The notes under the pieces: generated by a model
What the model saw: only the letters and a program-made list of their open reading frames with translations
Told to the model about the DNA's origin: nothing
Database searches by the model: none
Shown here: positions 1 through 10,045 of the stretch, in pieces
How the letters are laid out: every line of letters starts with the position of its first letter
Numbering within the stretch: position 1 is the stretch's first letter
Made by a program: the position numbers and the translations under genes
Source of the DNA: Paracoccaceae bacterium
GTDB lineage: Bacteria; Pseudomonadota; Alphaproteobacteria; Rhodobacterales; Rhodobacteraceae
Length of the DNA stretch: 64,000 nucleotides
NCBI GenBank assembly: GCA_958296035.1
Contig: OY282431.1
Span: 806,001-870,000 of the forward strand
Direction of reading: 5' to 3'

Positions 1-654
<654 letters not shown>

Positions 655-1563
655 CTATGACCGCCGATGAACCCGGCTTGCGGCTTCGAAAAAGATTGCC
701 GCCAGTACAATGCTACCGCCGACAAGCGTGTTGGTGCTGGGGGCTTCATTGAAAACTACCCAGACCCAGATTGGTGCCAAAACGATTTCAGTCTGACTTG
801 CGAAGGCGAGCGATCCCGCTGGAACAAATTTGGCTCCGTAGAGAAAGAGAATCATCCCGCACACCGTCAACAGACCGCCAGATGCAAGCGCAAACGCAAT
901 GTCAGGGACAGGAGCAGAAATCAGCCCTCCCGACATGAACAAGCCGATCACAATGGTAAGTCCGGCGCCGATGCACCCGCCGGGCATCAGGTTAACATGT
1001 CTGCCCGACCGGGCAACCATGGCCATGCCGGCAAATCCGAAGGCGCAAAGCAGGGCAAGAAGCGGGCCGATCAGATTGCCGGCGGCGAGACGACCCAGTA
1101 CCATGATCGCTATTCCAATTGCCGCCGCCAGCATGGCACACATGGTCGGTACTGAAGGCCGCTCCCGGAACAGTAACCAGGAGCCGGCAGCAGCGATTAG
1201 CGGTGCCGAAGCGAGAATGAAGACCACATTGGCGACCGTAGTCTGCAGGAGTGCCAACACGAAGCTGACTCCTGCCAAGGCATGAAACAATCCCATGAGC
1301 AGGCCGCGAATTCCAGCAACCTGGAAGGCGTAGGCTATGCGGCCATGGCTGACAACTGCCACAACTGCAAGGGTTGCAACCAACTGACCGATGCTGCGCC
1401 AGAAGATTATCTGTGGTCCTGTTGCAACTTCGATCATGCGAACCATCAATCCCTGCATACTCCAGAATGTGCCTGCCAGTGCGACAAGGGCGATGCCGAC
1501 CCCCTGACCGGACCGCAACCCAGTAGGCAGGAGTATTCTGGGCACCCTTACCCCTTTCGACAT
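655..1563 (-). CDS. DMT-superfamily (EamA) permease
   Basis: A 302-residue, very hydrophobic protein with about ten predicted membrane segments arranged as two EamA repeats (roughly residues 22-155 and 165-298). This is the usual length and architecture of drug/metabolite transporter family exporters. An aromatic/glycine-rich first helix (GTFWSMQGLMVRM) and the second-repeat segment VPAGSLAFASQTEIVLAPIW fit the family. Members export or exchange amino acids, nucleosides or other small metabolites in the inner membrane; specificity cannot be inferred. The ATG at 1563 is used. A GTG six codons later (1545) has a better-placed AAGGGG site and could be the true start. It stands alone, with an intron relic on one side and a sulfatase on the other. 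Confidence 0.85.
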   Translation of the reverse strand: MSKGVRVPRILLPTGLRSGQGVGIALVALAGTFWSMQGLMVRMIEVATGPQIIFWRSIGQLVATLAVVAVVSHGRIAYAFQVAGIRGLLMGLFHALAGVSFVLALLQTTVANVVFILASAPLIAAAGSWLLFRERPSVPTMCAMLAAAIGIAIMVLGRLAAGNLIGPLLALLCAFGFAGMAMVARSGRHVNLMPGGCIGAGLTIVIGLFMSGGLISAPVPDIAFALASGGLLTVCGMILFLYGAKFVPAGSLAFASQTEIVLAPIWVWVVFNEAPSTNTLVGGSIVLAAIFFEAASRVHRRS

Positions 1564-1827
1564 GGTCGAGATGTCTTCAACTGTACACCAACGGAGTTTT
1601 GCTTTGCTGGAATGTATTGACGCGATGGTTCGGAATTGATGCGGCCATCAATATTGTCGTACCTGCCAGAGACAACTCAAGAAACGCAGGAAAGGATCAA
1701 CAGCGAAAGTTTCAAAGCCAATTGGCAGGATGATGCCGGGATAAATTCAGCTTGTTGCTGTTTGGCTACGGAAGAGCTGCGCAATCTTGAGTATGCCACG
1801 GAGGTTGGCAGTTCCTAAGGAAAAGGC

Positions 1828-2705
1828 GCAGCGAGACTAGCTGCTGTACTCGTGGGTGCAAGTCCCACCGGCGCAATTCTCAGTTTGGCGCCGTAGTCAT
1901 ATCCGACAGGCGCAAGGGGCGACCCTGCGACCTGGCAGCTCGGAAGTAAGAGCCTTGGGAGGCTTGGGAGAAAAATCTCTCTCTTGTCTGGTCAGCCCGG
2001 GGGGCGAGCAAAGAGTAGGGCCGTAGCGAAAGTGAACGGATTAAGCGTCGAAAATGGGACTCCTGCATGAAGCTGATTTGCAGGATTATTGGAGTTGCCA
2101 AGGGTTTCCTTCCTACCTGATGGCCAGTGCTGATGCGGAAGAACTGAGAAGCACGTATCGGGGCTCCCGGCGTATTGAAGGCGGCAATACTCGAAAGTAC
2201 AGCAGTGAAAGTCCGGAAGGTCTGGAGGTTGGACAGGATGACCCATGAATGTCGAAGATCGTGTCTATAACCGGCAGTGCCGGGAAATGAGACGGAGACC
2301 TCCAGACTGTCGGATGAGGCCGACAAGCGATGATGTCCGGGACAACACAACCCGGGCTGAGCGAGGGCCTCTGGGCTCAGGTGGCGATGTTACAGCCGGT
2401 GGATCTGCACACAGAGGCGGATGATCACTCGGTGGGTTGCATTGTCTAAGGGCGGAGCAAACGTGGTAACCGATGGGGGTATGGCAGGGTCGGTCTTGAC
2501 CTCGTCGGGTATTGCGGAAGGCTCTGCTTCGAACTGCAAGGTGCCTGATGCTTGAAGCCGTACCCGGGAAAACCTGACGTACGGAATTTTAGGGAGGGCG
2601 GCTGGAAACGTGGTCTGCGGTGGAACTGTGAACCCACTTCGTAACCGAAAGGGCGAGGCTGGAAACCCTCCACCTAAGGGTGCGCGCGCCAGTGCTCTAC
2701 CCGAC
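1828..2705 (+). mobile_element. Group II intron relic without intron-encoded protein
   Basis: The 5' part has the domain I signature of bacterial group IIB introns: GACTAGCTG near 1835, then CGTGGGTGCAAGTCCCACCG at 1851-1870. The following folded region contains typical strings such as GACCTGGCAGCTCGGAAGTA (about 1929-1949). Near the 3' end a domain V-like hairpin occurs at 2554-2588, and the element appears to end in CTCTACCCGAC at 2695-2705, like many group IIB 3' ends. A full intron of this class would be about 2.4 kb with a reverse transcriptase/maturase in domain IV. Here only about 0.88 kb remains. A possible stub of the protein start (SEGLWAQV at about 2360) ends within 30 codons. The 5' boundary is approximate within 10 bases. 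Splicing is unlikely without a maturase in trans. Confidence 0.8.
2554..2588 (+). ncRNA. Degenerate group II intron domain V
   Basis: Candidate catalytic domain V of the intron relic. It contains GAAGCCGTAC, a GGGAAAACC loop region and GACGTACGGAATTT. The core CCGTA/TACGG helix and the two-base CG bulge are intact. The base of the lower stem (AGCC against GGAA) and part of the upper stem no longer pair as in functional domain V, which suggests catalytic decay. Confidence 0.6.
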
Positions 2706-3335
2706 ATTTGTATCCGGTGGATGGCCAGGCGTTCCAGTCTTGCCGAGTCGTTCACCTCTTGCCTGGCAGTCTCACCAAGACAGTACGAGTCATGTTGCCT
2801 GAGGTCGGCCAATACCATGCACATTTCGAGCCCTGGTTCGCAGGCACGTCATGCGGGAATGTCTGTCTGCCGCTCCAGGCAGAATTGCCACCAATATTCG
2901 GCACCACTTTGGACAGGCGCATCTTTCAAGAATTTCTCTTGCTGTTTGGTCAGTCGGCCCGGACTGCACCCTGTGGCCAAGAGTCGATATCCGGCACAAA
3001 TGGATACTCCTTGAATTGTGCCAAGTTGGCAGTCGTGACCTCCCGGGCTCTGGAATTGATCGCTCCCGTCAACTGTTGAGCCTTTTTGGCTGGTGATCGC
3101 AGCATCCTATAGGGTTGACAAAATTTCTGCCTGCTCCGATAAGACGCGCAAGAAGCGCTATTTCATCTATGACCATGCAATTCGTTGTACCCTCCAGGCA
3201 TGCAGGCACGACTGGCGACACATTTTCCTCGGGCGCCTCGGGGCCAAAGTCCGATGCGGTCCATACGACCTCCAACAAGCGAGTTTGGCAGGACGGGTTT
3301 CATCACCAACTGGCAGCAATTCCGGGCACCGACTG
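2706..3335. other. Intergenic, no recognisable gene
   Basis: Lies between the intron 3' end and the PLP enzyme start. An open frame continuous with the PLP gene begins at 3093, but its first 81 residues have no family resemblance. Other frames here (for example 2708-3079 plus, 3167-3742 minus) look like chance. The gene into which the intron inserted is not recognisable on either side. Confidence 0.5.
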
Positions 3336-4400
3336 ATGCTGTCCGAACGGTTGGACTTGGCAGGGAGTAAGGCAAGGCGAGTGCCGCGAGCCTTGCGGCA
3401 AGTCCGTGATGTAATTTCAGCGATCCCCCGGGTACGGCTCGCCTGCTTGCCAACGCCGCTGCAGGAAGCAAGGAATTTGTCAAAGCTGCTCGGCGGACCG
3501 CGTATTTTCGTCAAGAGGGATGATCTGACAGGAGTGGCCTTTGGCGGCAACAAGACACGGAATCTGGAATTCCGGCTCGCAGCCGCCCAGGCCATGGGCG
3601 CCGATGCCATCGTAATGGAGCTGGACCAGCAGTCGAATTCGGCGCGGCAGACCGCCGGTTGCTGCAATCGCCTGGGTCTGGATACTGTTCTTGTTCTTGT
3701 TGGCTCAAGACCCGAGCCCGTGCAGGGCAACCTGCTCGTCAACTACCTGCTTGGGGCCGATGTCAGGTATGCAAGTTCCATTGCCGAGCAGCGGAGGCAG
3801 AGCACCGAGGCATTGGCGGAGTTGCGCGCCGAGGGTCGAAAGCCCTGCTTGCTCAACGACATCCCGATGTTCGACGAAGGCTCTGCAATCGCCTACCTTG
3901 AGAGCACATGTGAAGTTGTTGAAGCGCTGGCCGAAAAGGGGCTGGAGCCCGACTGCTTCTACATGTCCTCGTCCGGAAAGGGTCAGGCAGGACAGATACT
4001 TGCCCAAATGTTGTTAGGCGGATTTGCTGTACGGGGGATTACGGCCACCGACGAATTCAACATCCCGCCGAGAGGTGCGGAAATTGCCAACCGCACAGCG
4101 CATACCCTCGGACTCAATGTCGCCGTGACCCCGGATGATGTCATCAATGACGCTGCCTTCGTTGGCGAGGCCTACGGAGTTCCAAGCGCAGCTGGAAACG
4201 AAGCGGTGAGATTGTTCGCACGCACGGAAGGAATCATCCTGGACCCCGTATATACAGGCAAGGCTGCAGCAGGAATGATTGCTCATATCCGCCGCGGCGA
4301 CTTCAATCGCGAGGAGATTGTGGTCTTTGTCCACACCGGTGGAACGCCCGCGATCTTTACGCATAATCAACTCTGGCTCGACAATGCAGCCAGGCAATAG
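3336..4400 (+). CDS. PLP-dependent D-cysteine desulfhydrase / ACC deaminase-family enzyme
   Basis: From ATG 3336 the protein is 354 residues, close to the roughly 330 usual for this fold-type II PLP family. The conserved region begins at IPRVRLACLPTPLQEARNL, followed by VKRDDLTGVAFGGNKTRNLE, whose GGNKTR lysine forms the PLP Schiff base. The next block reads QSNSARQTAG: a Ser replaces the His/Gln usually found after QSN in D-cysteine desulfhydrase and ACC deaminase, so the substrate may differ. The family deaminates D-cysteine, ACC or other amino acids to a keto acid and ammonia in the cytoplasm. The frame is open back to 3093, but that extension is not family-like. It is followed 13 bases later by a peptide-transporter operon, suggesting that the transported compound yields its substrate. 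Confidence 0.8.
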   Translation: MLSERLDLAGSKARRVPRALRQVRDVISAIPRVRLACLPTPLQEARNLSKLLGGPRIFVKRDDLTGVAFGGNKTRNLEFRLAAAQAMGADAIVMELDQQSNSARQTAGCCNRLGLDTVLVLVGSRPEPVQGNLLVNYLLGADVRYASSIAEQRRQSTEALAELRAEGRKPCLLNDIPMFDEGSAIAYLESTCEVVEALAEKGLEPDCFYMSSSGKGQAGQILAQMLLGGFAVRGITATDEFNIPPRGAEIANRTAHTLGLNVAVTPDDVINDAAFVGEAYGVPSAAGNEAVRLFARTEGIILDPVYTGKAAAGMIAHIRRGDFNREEIVVFVHTGGTPAIFTHNQLWLDNAARQ

Positions 4401-4413
4401 GGAGGAAACCACC

Positions 4414-6018
4414 TTGAAAACCTTTATCCAACGCACAATTCAACTGCTTCTTGCAGTGTCGGCAAGCGTTCTCACGCTTTCGACAAGTGCTTCAGCAGGG
4501 CCCGATGACAACACGCTGGTGTATGGCCAGCGGCTTTCGATTACCGACATTGGCCCGGCCTACAATGCATTCCTGCAATATCCTTCAGGCTATGAAGCCG
4601 GCTTTGTGATCTTTGATCGCCTCGTTACATTTGACGACCAGTTGCGGTTCAACCCTCAGCTGGCGGAAAGCTGGGCCATTGCCGATGACCAAAAGTCGGT
4701 AACCTTCAGGCTTCGTGCCGGAGCGACCTTCCATGATGGCACACCGATCAATGCCGAAGCCATCAAGTTCAACGTCGAACGCATGATGGACCCGGAGATC
4801 AATACGACCAACAGACCCCTCTGGGATCCGATTGCCGGCGCCGACGTTGTCGATGATCTTACAGTTCGCCTGCGAACTCACGAACCCTACGCCCTCCTGC
4901 TCAACACACTGGCACATGGGTCGGGAGCCATCCTCAGCCCAACAGCGATCATGGAAAACGGCCAGGAGAGCGAGACACAGAACCCGGTAGGCTCCGGACC
5001 CTACAAGGTGGAGTCTTTCAATCCGGGCCTTGAACTCGTCCTTGCTCCACACGATGGATACTGGGCTGGGCAGCCGTCTCTGGACAAGATCATATTCCGT
5101 TATGTTCCCGAGGCAGCAACGCGGATTTCGGCACTGCAGAGTGGTGAGGTTGATGTCATCGACGGCGTACCGACACATCTGATTGCCCAGATCGAGGCAG
5201 ACAGCGATCTGCAGGTTCTGACCTCGCCGTCGCTACGACCAATGGGTCTGGCAATGCAGACCACAATTGCTCCGCTGGACAACGTGGAAGTACGTCGAGC
5301 CCTGAATCATGCCATTCCGGTGGAAGCCATCGCCGACAAGCTGTTTCTCGGTCAGGCCAAGGCCTCTGATTCTCCACTTGCTTTCAACACCGTGGGTTAC
5401 AGTGGAAACGAACCCTATGCCCATGATCCCGACAAGGCACGTGAAATGCTCGCCGCTGCCGGGCTAGCGGACAGCGACGGAAATGGCATGGTGGAGCACG
5501 AAGGTGAGGATCTTTCCTTCACACTCCTGGTTCCCGAAGGGGTATTTGCCAACGACGTGCTGATTGCAGAAACGGCCGCCGCCGCCCTGCAAGACGTCGG
5601 AATCGGTGTGGAAATCCGGAAGATCGAAAGAAGTTCGTTCTGGGATACGCTACGCCTGCCGGTGGCCGAGGCTGGATGGCAGCTGGCGCTGTTCGGCTTC
5701 AATCCGTCCAACGCATCCGGATTGTATCACCTGGACTCGATGTACACATCCAACCCCGACAATGAAGGTCGTCCTGCAGTGTGGAACATCACACGCTTCA
5801 GCAACTCCGAAGTTGATGATCTTCTCAATCAGGCGAAGGTGACGGTTGACGGTGAAGCGCGTGCAGCCCTGCTGGCCCAGGTGCAGGACGTCATCTGGAG
5901 CGAGGCACCGTACATCTGGTTGCAGGTCAACAACAACATTTCGGCTTCAAGGGCGGACCTCTCCGGTGTCGAAGTGTGGCCGGTAATCTTTACGATTGTT
6001 CGCGGAGGCAGCTACTAG
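4414..6018 (+). CDS. Peptide/nickel-type ABC transporter substrate-binding protein (family 5)
   Basis: A 534-residue periplasmic binding protein of the DppA/OppA class. The start is TTG 4414, chosen because GGAGGAAA lies at 4401-4408 directly upstream and because a clean signal peptide follows (MKTFIQRTIQLLLAVSASV, cleavage near STSASA-G). Family landmarks are the early FNPQLAESWAIADDQKSVTF (typical of SBP_bac_5), GATFHDGTPINAEAIKFNVE, NPVGSGPYK and ALNHAIPVEAIADKLF. It captures di/oligopeptides or other amide compounds and hands them to the permeases encoded next. It starts 13 bases after the PLP enzyme, so the two are almost certainly cotranscribed. Confidence 0.92.
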   Translation: MKTFIQRTIQLLLAVSASVLTLSTSASAGPDDNTLVYGQRLSITDIGPAYNAFLQYPSGYEAGFVIFDRLVTFDDQLRFNPQLAESWAIADDQKSVTFRLRAGATFHDGTPINAEAIKFNVERMMDPEINTTNRPLWDPIAGADVVDDLTVRLRTHEPYALLLNTLAHGSGAILSPTAIMENGQESETQNPVGSGPYKVESFNPGLELVLAPHDGYWAGQPSLDKIIFRYVPEAATRISALQSGEVDVIDGVPTHLIAQIEADSDLQVLTSPSLRPMGLAMQTTIAPLDNVEVRRALNHAIPVEAIADKLFLGQAKASDSPLAFNTVGYSGNEPYAHDPDKAREMLAAAGLADSDGNGMVEHEGEDLSFTLLVPEGVFANDVLIAETAAAALQDVGIGVEIRKIERSSFWDTLRLPVAEAGWQLALFGFNPSNASGLYHLDSMYTSNPDNEGRPAVWNITRFSNSEVDDLLNQAKVTVDGEARAALLAQVQDVIWSEAPYIWLQVNNNISASRADLSGVEVWPVIFTIVRGGSY

Positions 6019-7006
6019 CGACACTCCGCAGGACGCGAAACCCGCCAGGGCCCCGGCCATGCCCGCCCTTGCGGGTCCGAAGCCAATTCTCCGGTATCTG
6101 GGACTGAGGCTTCTGCGCGCCGTCGCGATCGCATTCGCGGTCGTCACAATAATCTTCTTTCTGTTCAGTCTGGTCCCCGGGGACCAGGCTGCATACCTGG
6201 CAGGGCCCGGATCTACGCAGGCGGAAATCGACAAGTTGCGCGAGGCCCTGGGCCTCAACGATCCGCTGCTGGTCCAGTATTTCCGCCATATATTCGGGTT
6301 GCTGCAAGGTGATTTCGGAACATCCGAAGTGTTCAAGTCGGGACCGCTCCCGTTCATTCTGGAGCGCATCCCGGCCACCCTTGCCCTCACGGCATCAGCC
6401 ATCGGTCTGACAATTGTGATCGGAATACCGGCTGGACTGGTGTCGGCGATGTACCACACGCGTATTCCCGACCTCGCCATTTCGGTATCGGTCGTGGCAT
6501 TGCTGGCGGTGCCGAATTTCTGGTTGGGACTCCTGCTGCTCTCCCTGTTTTCTGTACAACTCGGATGGTTACCGAGTTTCGGGTTTTCAGGGCCGGCGGC
6601 ACTGGTCCTTCCATCCCTTGCACTTGCCGCCAGATTGATTGCGCTGGTTGCCCGCATGACCCGCGGTGTAACCATCGACGAGTTGGCCAAGGATTATGTG
6701 CGTACTGCCCGTTCCAAAGGGCTTGGCCGGACGGCGATTCTGCTCCGACATGTTCTGCGCAACGTGATGATTCCGACACTGACAGTCATCGGCTTGCAGA
6801 CCGGATATCTGCTTGGCGGGTCGGTCGTCATCGAAAGGCTGTTTGCCTGGCCGGGGATCGGAGACCTGATGATCAATGCCATTGGACAAAGGGATTATGC
6901 CGTTGCTCAGGCCGTGACAATCATCTTCGTAATCGCCTTTCTTGTCATCAATCTGATCGTCGAATTCCTTTACGTGTTGATCAACCCACGAATGAGAGCG
7001 GTATGA
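5996..7006 (+). CDS. Peptide ABC transporter permease, DppB type
   Basis: Inner-membrane permease of 336 residues from TTG 5996, or 315 from ATG 6059 (MPALAGPKPILRY). Both are within family range, and the ATG start would remove a 23-base overlap with the binding-protein gene. The long periplasmic loop after helix 1 (SLVPGDQAAYLAGPGSTQAE) and the conserved EAA loop (DYVRTARSKGLGRTAILLRH, then VLRNVMIPTLTVIGLQ) identify the DppB/OppB family. About six membrane helices are visible. It forms the translocation channel with the next gene product, with which its stop codon overlaps (ATGA). Confidence 0.92.
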   Translation: MFAEAATSDTPQDAKPARAPAMPALAGPKPILRYLGLRLLRAVAIAFAVVTIIFFLFSLVPGDQAAYLAGPGSTQAEIDKLREALGLNDPLLVQYFRHIFGLLQGDFGTSEVFKSGPLPFILERIPATLALTASAIGLTIVIGIPAGLVSAMYHTRIPDLAISVSVVALLAVPNFWLGLLLLSLFSVQLGWLPSFGFSGPAALVLPSLALAARLIALVARMTRGVTIDELAKDYVRTARSKGLGRTAILLRHVLRNVMIPTLTVIGLQTGYLLGGSVVIERLFAWPGIGDLMINAIGQRDYAVAQAVTIIFVIAFLVINLIVEFLYVLINPRMRAV

Positions 7007-7875
7007 AGTTGGTATCGCCCGCGGGCACATCGTCGTCGGCTCAGCGTGTGTTCGTTGCTCGCTGGTTGAGCAAGAATGTATACCTTGTTGGCGGTACGTT
7101 CCTGTTGCTGATGTTTGTCATTGCCGCACTTTTCGGCGAGCAGATTGCTCCATACGGAGCCAACAAGCAAAATTTGCTCGAAGCGCTGGAAGGACCCAGC
7201 TCCGACCACTGGCTGGGAACGGATCCATTGGGACGGGATCTGCTCAGCAGGGTCATTGTCGGCACCCGGCACACCCTCTCGGTCGCAGTAATTTCCGTAT
7301 CACTGTCCTGTTTCTTCGGCGTACTGTTAGGTCTGATTTCCGGATTTGTACGCGGCCCCCTGGCAACGGCAATTGATGCATTGGTCGACGTTGCGCTTAC
7401 CATTCCCAACATGATTCTTGCCATTTCGATTGCGGCGGTCATGGGGGCCGGGATGACCGGGCTCATAATGGCTATCAGCATTTCGTTCACACCGCCAATT
7501 TCGAGGATAGTGCGAGGTCGCGTGATGGAAATCCGCGAGGAGGACTTCATCGCAGCAGCGCGCACAATTGGCGTTCGACCATGGCGAATCCTGTTGCGGC
7601 ATGTCTTGCCGAATGCAGCGACCGTCATCGTGATCGAAGCGAGCCTGCAGGCTGGCCAGGCCGTGCTGACGGCGACGGCGCTGGGGTTTCTGGGCCTTGG
7701 CGTTCAACCCCCGACACCCGAGTGGGGCACATTGCTCGGCTACGGACGGGAATACCTCCATGTTGCGCCGTTCATGGTCATTGCGCCAGGACTGGCGATT
7801 TCACTGATGGTGCTGGGTTTCAATCTTTTGGGCGATGGCCTTCGCGATTGGCTAGATCCTCGCCTGGGTAACTGA
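7003..7875 (+). CDS. Peptide ABC transporter permease, DppC type
   Basis: A 290-residue permease starting at ATG 7003 and overlapping the previous stop. It carries the DppC/OppC N-terminal OppC_N helix, the diagnostic HWLGTDPLGRDLLSRVIVGT block and an EAA loop (DFIAAARTIGVRPWRILLRH). It ends in the usual FNLLGDGLRDWLDPRL motif. The long open frame extending upstream to 6565 is only a shadow of the dppB-type gene. It pairs with the preceding permease to form the membrane channel. Confidence 0.93.
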   Translation: MKLVSPAGTSSSAQRVFVARWLSKNVYLVGGTFLLLMFVIAALFGEQIAPYGANKQNLLEALEGPSSDHWLGTDPLGRDLLSRVIVGTRHTLSVAVISVSLSCFFGVLLGLISGFVRGPLATAIDALVDVALTIPNMILAISIAAVMGAGMTGLIMAISISFTPPISRIVRGRVMEIREEDFIAAARTIGVRPWRILLRHVLPNAATVIVIEASLQAGQAVLTATALGFLGLGVQPPTPEWGTLLGYGREYLHVAPFMVIAPGLAISLMVLGFNLLGDGLRDWLDPRLGN

Positions 7876-7889
7876 AGGAGTTTGACAGG

Positions 7890-8996
7890 ATGTGTATTGT
7901 CGATTGTCATGGACATGTTTTCCCGCCTTTGGCCGAAGCTTGTGGCTTTGCCACAACGGATGAGCATCTACTCTACATTCAATGGGGAATGCACAACCAT
8001 CTCAACCAGCCGGTTGTTCGAAGTCGGGCTGGCACAGTCGTCAACGACCGCCATCTATGGGATGCGAAGAACCCCACCGAATCCGGCCGAGTGACCGGGG
8101 TCAACTTCCGGGTGGAAGGAAATGGAAAGCTGGCCTGGACCGTGGACGGCGAGGACTACCACGTCCAATATCTGAGCCCGAACACGCGCCACCTGGAGAG
8201 TCCTGCAGAGACCGTCATCGCGCAGATGGATTATGTCGGAATAGAGAAAATGGTGCTGCAGAACGACCATGTCTACGGCAATTCCGCCAGGATCTTCGCG
8301 GCGGCTAGAGAGCAATATCCGGGGCGCTTTATCGGGTTGGCCCAGGTTGAGGAGGGATTTGCGTGGCAAGACCGGGAAATCGCCCGTCTGGAGCGCGAGA
8401 TTACCGTAGACGGGATGTCCGGCCTGTATTTTGGGCTTGCCGGATTCATGCGCTCGGGGTGGAAGGAGACCTATGCCTCCAGTGCCTATGACGATTTCTG
8501 GAACACGGTCGCTGACCTGAACCTGCCTGTGTTCTGGGTTCATCCTGCTGAAACTCCATGGGGCACTTACCTGCAGGAGATGGTTCGGTTCGCCGAATGG
8601 CTTGAGCGCTTTCCCGGCATTCGCTCTGTAATGGTTCACGGGTGGCCGACAACGCTTTTCGATACCGGTTCGGGGCGGTTGGAATGGCCCGGAGTCGTTC
8701 AGGACATACAGGATAATTTTCCGGTTTACTCCGAAGTGTTGTATCCCATTTCCTGGGGACGCCGGCACGAGTATCCCTTTGCGCAGGCACTTGACCATGT
8801 CCGTCAATTCTACGACCGGTTTGGTCCCGAGCGTATGATCTGGGGTTCGGACATGCCTAACGTCGAGCGTTATTGCACCTATCGACAGAGTCTTGATTAT
8901 GTTCGACTCTACAGCGATTTCCTGACGGAAGCCGAGCATGCAGCGGTGTTCGGCAAGAACTGCCTTTCGCTCTTCGAAGATGTTGGTCAGGCGTGA
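7890..8996 (+). CDS. Amidohydrolase-family (amidohydrolase 2) metal-dependent hydrolase or decarboxylase
   Basis: A 368-residue TIM-barrel protein with GGAG upstream (7877-7880). The N-terminal DCHGHVFPP supplies the first metal-binding His-x-His. FWVHPAETPWG gives a later His, VMVHGWPTTLF another, and WGSDMPNVERYCTYR contains the conserved Asp near the C-terminus. This pattern matches the amidohydrolase_2 branch, which includes aromatic/aliphatic decarboxylases, lactonases and amidases. It sits inside the transporter operon between permease and ATPases and overlaps the next start (GTGA), so it most likely acts in the cytoplasm on the imported compound. The reaction cannot be fixed from sequence. 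Confidence 0.82.
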   Translation: MCIVDCHGHVFPPLAEACGFATTDEHLLYIQWGMHNHLNQPVVRSRAGTVVNDRHLWDAKNPTESGRVTGVNFRVEGNGKLAWTVDGEDYHVQYLSPNTRHLESPAETVIAQMDYVGIEKMVLQNDHVYGNSARIFAAAREQYPGRFIGLAQVEEGFAWQDREIARLEREITVDGMSGLYFGLAGFMRSGWKETYASSAYDDFWNTVADLNLPVFWVHPAETPWGTYLQEMVRFAEWLERFPGIRSVMVHGWPTTLFDTGSGRLEWPGVVQDIQDNFPVYSEVLYPISWGRRHEYPFAQALDHVRQFYDRFGPERMIWGSDMPNVERYCTYRQSLDYVRLYSDFLTEAEHAAVFGKNCLSLFEDVGQA

Positions 8997-10045
8997 ATTC
9001 ACCGACCGGTCAATATAGAGAAGGTGCTTCATCCGGCTATTATCGAAGGCCTCTCCTGGAAGTACGTAACCTCGCGGTTCGCTTCGAGATGCTACGGCGA
9101 ACGATTTACGCCGTGAACGGTGTTTCCCTCGACGTCTACGAAGGAGAGACCTTTGCCATCGTTGGAGAATCCGGTTGTGGCAAGAGTGTCACTGCGCTTG
9201 CACTCCTGAAGTTGTTGCCAATGCCTCCGGCAAGGATCGAGAAGAGTTCTTCTGTCATATTCGAGGGTCAGGAGTTGATGGAGTGCTCGGAAAGCGAGCT
9301 TCGTGCCCTGCGGGGGCCGGCAGTGAGCTACGTGTTCCAGGAACCGATGACGTCGCTAAATCCGTCAATGAAAATCGGCTGGCAGATCGCCGAGGCATGT
9401 GCCTTGCACTACGGGATGAGCCGCGAAGATGCCCTGGTACGCGCCCGCGGCCTTATGGAACAAGTTCAGTTGCCCGATGCCGATAAACGACTCGATGCGT
9501 ATCCGCACCAACTGTCCGGAGGTATGAAGCAGCGTATCATGATTGCAATCGCTCTCGCCTGCACGCCACGCCTGCTGATCGCTGACGAGCCGACTACCGC
9601 CCTTGATGTGACAATTCAGGCCCAGATCCTTGATCTTCTGGAGGATGTTCGCAGGGAGACCGGTGCCGGCATGGTTCTCATCACCCACGATCTCGCGGTG
9701 GTGGCCGAATACGCCGACCGAATGATGGTCATGTACGCGGGTCACAAGGTTGAAGAAGGTCCCGTGCGCAAGATTCTGTCAAATCCCGGCCATCCCTACA
9801 CGTTTGGGTTGCTCCAGGCCGTGCCACGCCTGGGGTCAAGCCTGGTGGAGGGAAACACCCTTTCGCTCACTGAGATTCCCGGTGTGGTTCCGTTGCTTGA
9901 TCAACTGAAGCCCGGATGTCCGTTTGCACCACGTTGCAACCTGGCAGTTGACCAATGCCGCACCAGCAGGCCCCCCATTGCCGAGATTTCCAAAGGTCAC
10001 CTAGCGGCATGTTTCCGAAGTGAGCATGTTGGAGCAAGTACATGA
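8993..10045 (+). CDS. Peptide ABC transporter ATPase, DppD type
   Basis: A 350-residue ATPase from GTG 8993. It has Walker [10 protein letters not shown]-loop [20 protein letters not shown], signature LSGGMKQR, Walker [13 protein letters not shown] and H-loop LITHDLAVV. The C-terminal oligopeptide-transporter domain, with clustered cysteines ([17 protein letters not shown]), is present as in DppD/OppD. It powers the transporter together with the next ATPase. The start overlaps the amidohydrolase stop and the end overlaps the next start, which shows tight translational coupling. Confidence 0.94.
   Translation: MNSPTGQYREGASSGYYRRPLLEVRNLAVRFEMLRRTIYAVNGVSLDVYEGETFAIVGESGCGKSVTALALLKLLPMPPARIEKSSSVIFEGQELMECSESELRALRGPAVSYVFQEPMTSLNPSMKIGWQIAEACALHYGMSREDALVRARGLMEQVQLPDADKRLDAYPHQLSGGMKQRIMIAIALACTPRLLIADEPTTALDVTIQAQILDLLEDVRRETGAGMVLITHDLAVVAEYADRMMVMYAGHKVEEGPVRKILSNPGHPYTFGLLQAVPRLGSSLVEGNTLSLTEIPGVVPLLDQLKPGCPFAPRCNLAVDQCRTSRPPIAEISKGHLAACFRSEHVGAST

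Noticed and set aside
2390-2824. Minus-strand open frames across the intron relic (144 and 75 codons)
   Set aside because: They lie over structured intron sequence, have no protein-family resemblance and lack ribosome sites.
6565-7002. Long upstream extension of the DppC-type permease frame
   Set aside because: It is the shadow of the DppB-type gene; the real start at 7003 overlaps the previous stop and matches family length.
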